The translations under genes were made by a program, and so were the position numbers. Positions 63,599-64,000 of a stretch of 64,000 nucleotides of DNA are shown piece after piece. Position 1 is the stretch's first letter. Each line of letters opens with the position of its first letter. The DNA comes from Axinella damicornis. Taxonomy: Eukaryota; Porifera; Demospongiae; Axinellida; Axinellidae. The notes under the pieces are model-generated. The model was not told where the DNA came from and searched no databases. It saw only the letters and a program-made list of their open reading frames with translations. Where the stretch lies: contig OZ007518.1 of assembly GCA_963931865.1 (NCBI GenBank), forward strand, positions 5,225,029 to 5,289,028, given 5' to 3'.

Positions 63599-64000
63599 AA
63601 AACCCTTTAAGCCCCATTGACGTCTATAGAAGTCATTTTGAACCTATACACTCATAGGGCTTCTCGTCAGTCCAAAAAGAGACTCTTCAGAGGGCCTAGG
63701 GACAATTTTGAGGGACGAACCCAAAAATTTGGTCACATTTCGGTGCCCCCCCCCCCCCCCCCCCCCCCCCCCACTAAACAAAAGGCAGGGGGGTTTCGAA
63801 AGGGGGGTGCCCCCCCCCCCCCTCTTCGCATGTCGTGGGCGTTTTTATTTTGTTTTAATGAGATTCATTGGCCCGAGGATTTTGAATTTTGGCCGCTGAG
63901 GAGCGAATGCTGTGGGAGAGGAGTACCTATGAAAGTGATGTGCGCTGAATGCATGAAAATGTGTTGTCTTGGTGGGAAGAATTCGGTGGTTAAAGGGTTA
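63599..64000 (+). mobile_element. piggyBac-like MITE, copy 3, cut by the window edge
   Basis: Starts AACCCTTTAAGCCCCATTGA and runs to GGTTAAAGGGTTA at the last base. Compared with 21280-21845 the middle is deleted after GAGATTCATTGGCCCGAGGA, and poly-C runs lie at 63746-63772 and 63811-63822. Confidence 0.75.

Overview
The window looks like nuclear DNA from an invertebrate animal, most likely a sponge. The evidence is one very long intron-rich gene with GT-AG junctions, introns packed with short inverted-repeat transposons, and a death-fold/ankyrin/Roc-COR protein of the type expanded in sponges and cnidarians. The phylum is an inference from protein style. No rRNA, tRNA, operon or CRISPR array was seen.

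The main result is a single minus-strand gene running from an ATG at 57471 to a stop at 6014. I rebuilt it from splice junctions read directly in the sequence: 17 exons, 5232 coding bases, 1743 predicted residues, with codon phase kept across all 16 junctions. In protein order it encodes an acidic/serine-rich start and a CARD-like death fold (exons 1-2, 57471-56129), a conserved-looking module I cannot name (exon 3, 48791-47998), about eleven ankyrin repeats mostly on symmetrical 99-base phase-0 exons (exons 4-14, 45872-18837), a short acidic linker (exon 15), a large Roc-COR GTPase exon (exon 16, 16774-14393), and a death-domain last exon (exon 17, 6336-6014). A second death-domain last exon lies just downstream (5666-5356) with the same acceptor and phase, so alternative C-termini are possible. 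The plan recalls DAPK1 (ankyrin, Roc-COR, death) with the kinase replaced by a CARD-like domain, and suggests a cytosolic signalling or innate immune/cell-death scaffold.

The ankyrin region is still changing. Between live exons lie at least six broken ankyrin exons: one with its acceptor AG changed to GG (44493-44395), one with a frameshift and lost acceptor (36868-36778), two sharing one deletion (34409-34368, 40219-40178), one split by a small inversion (27981-27731) and one tail fragment (43946-43913). They lie among local segmental duplications of intron plus exon.

The rest is mostly transposon-derived. One family of palindromic elements starting TAGCCTCG/TAGTCTCG has 9-base target duplications at eight sites (Mutator-like). 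TTAA-flanked elements are piggyBac-like; TA-flanked elements are Tc1/mariner-like, one with an empty site elsewhere in the window. Long fold-back elements occur at 17.6, 34.5 and 60.5 kb. Protein relics are a LINE-type reverse transcriptase C-terminus (3.6-4.0 kb), a decayed helix-turn-helix/DDE-type gene (25.5-26.5 kb) and a possible repeat ORF (41.3-41.5 kb). Positions 1-5355 and 58.0-64.0 kb outside the gene hold only repeats and unassigned sequence.
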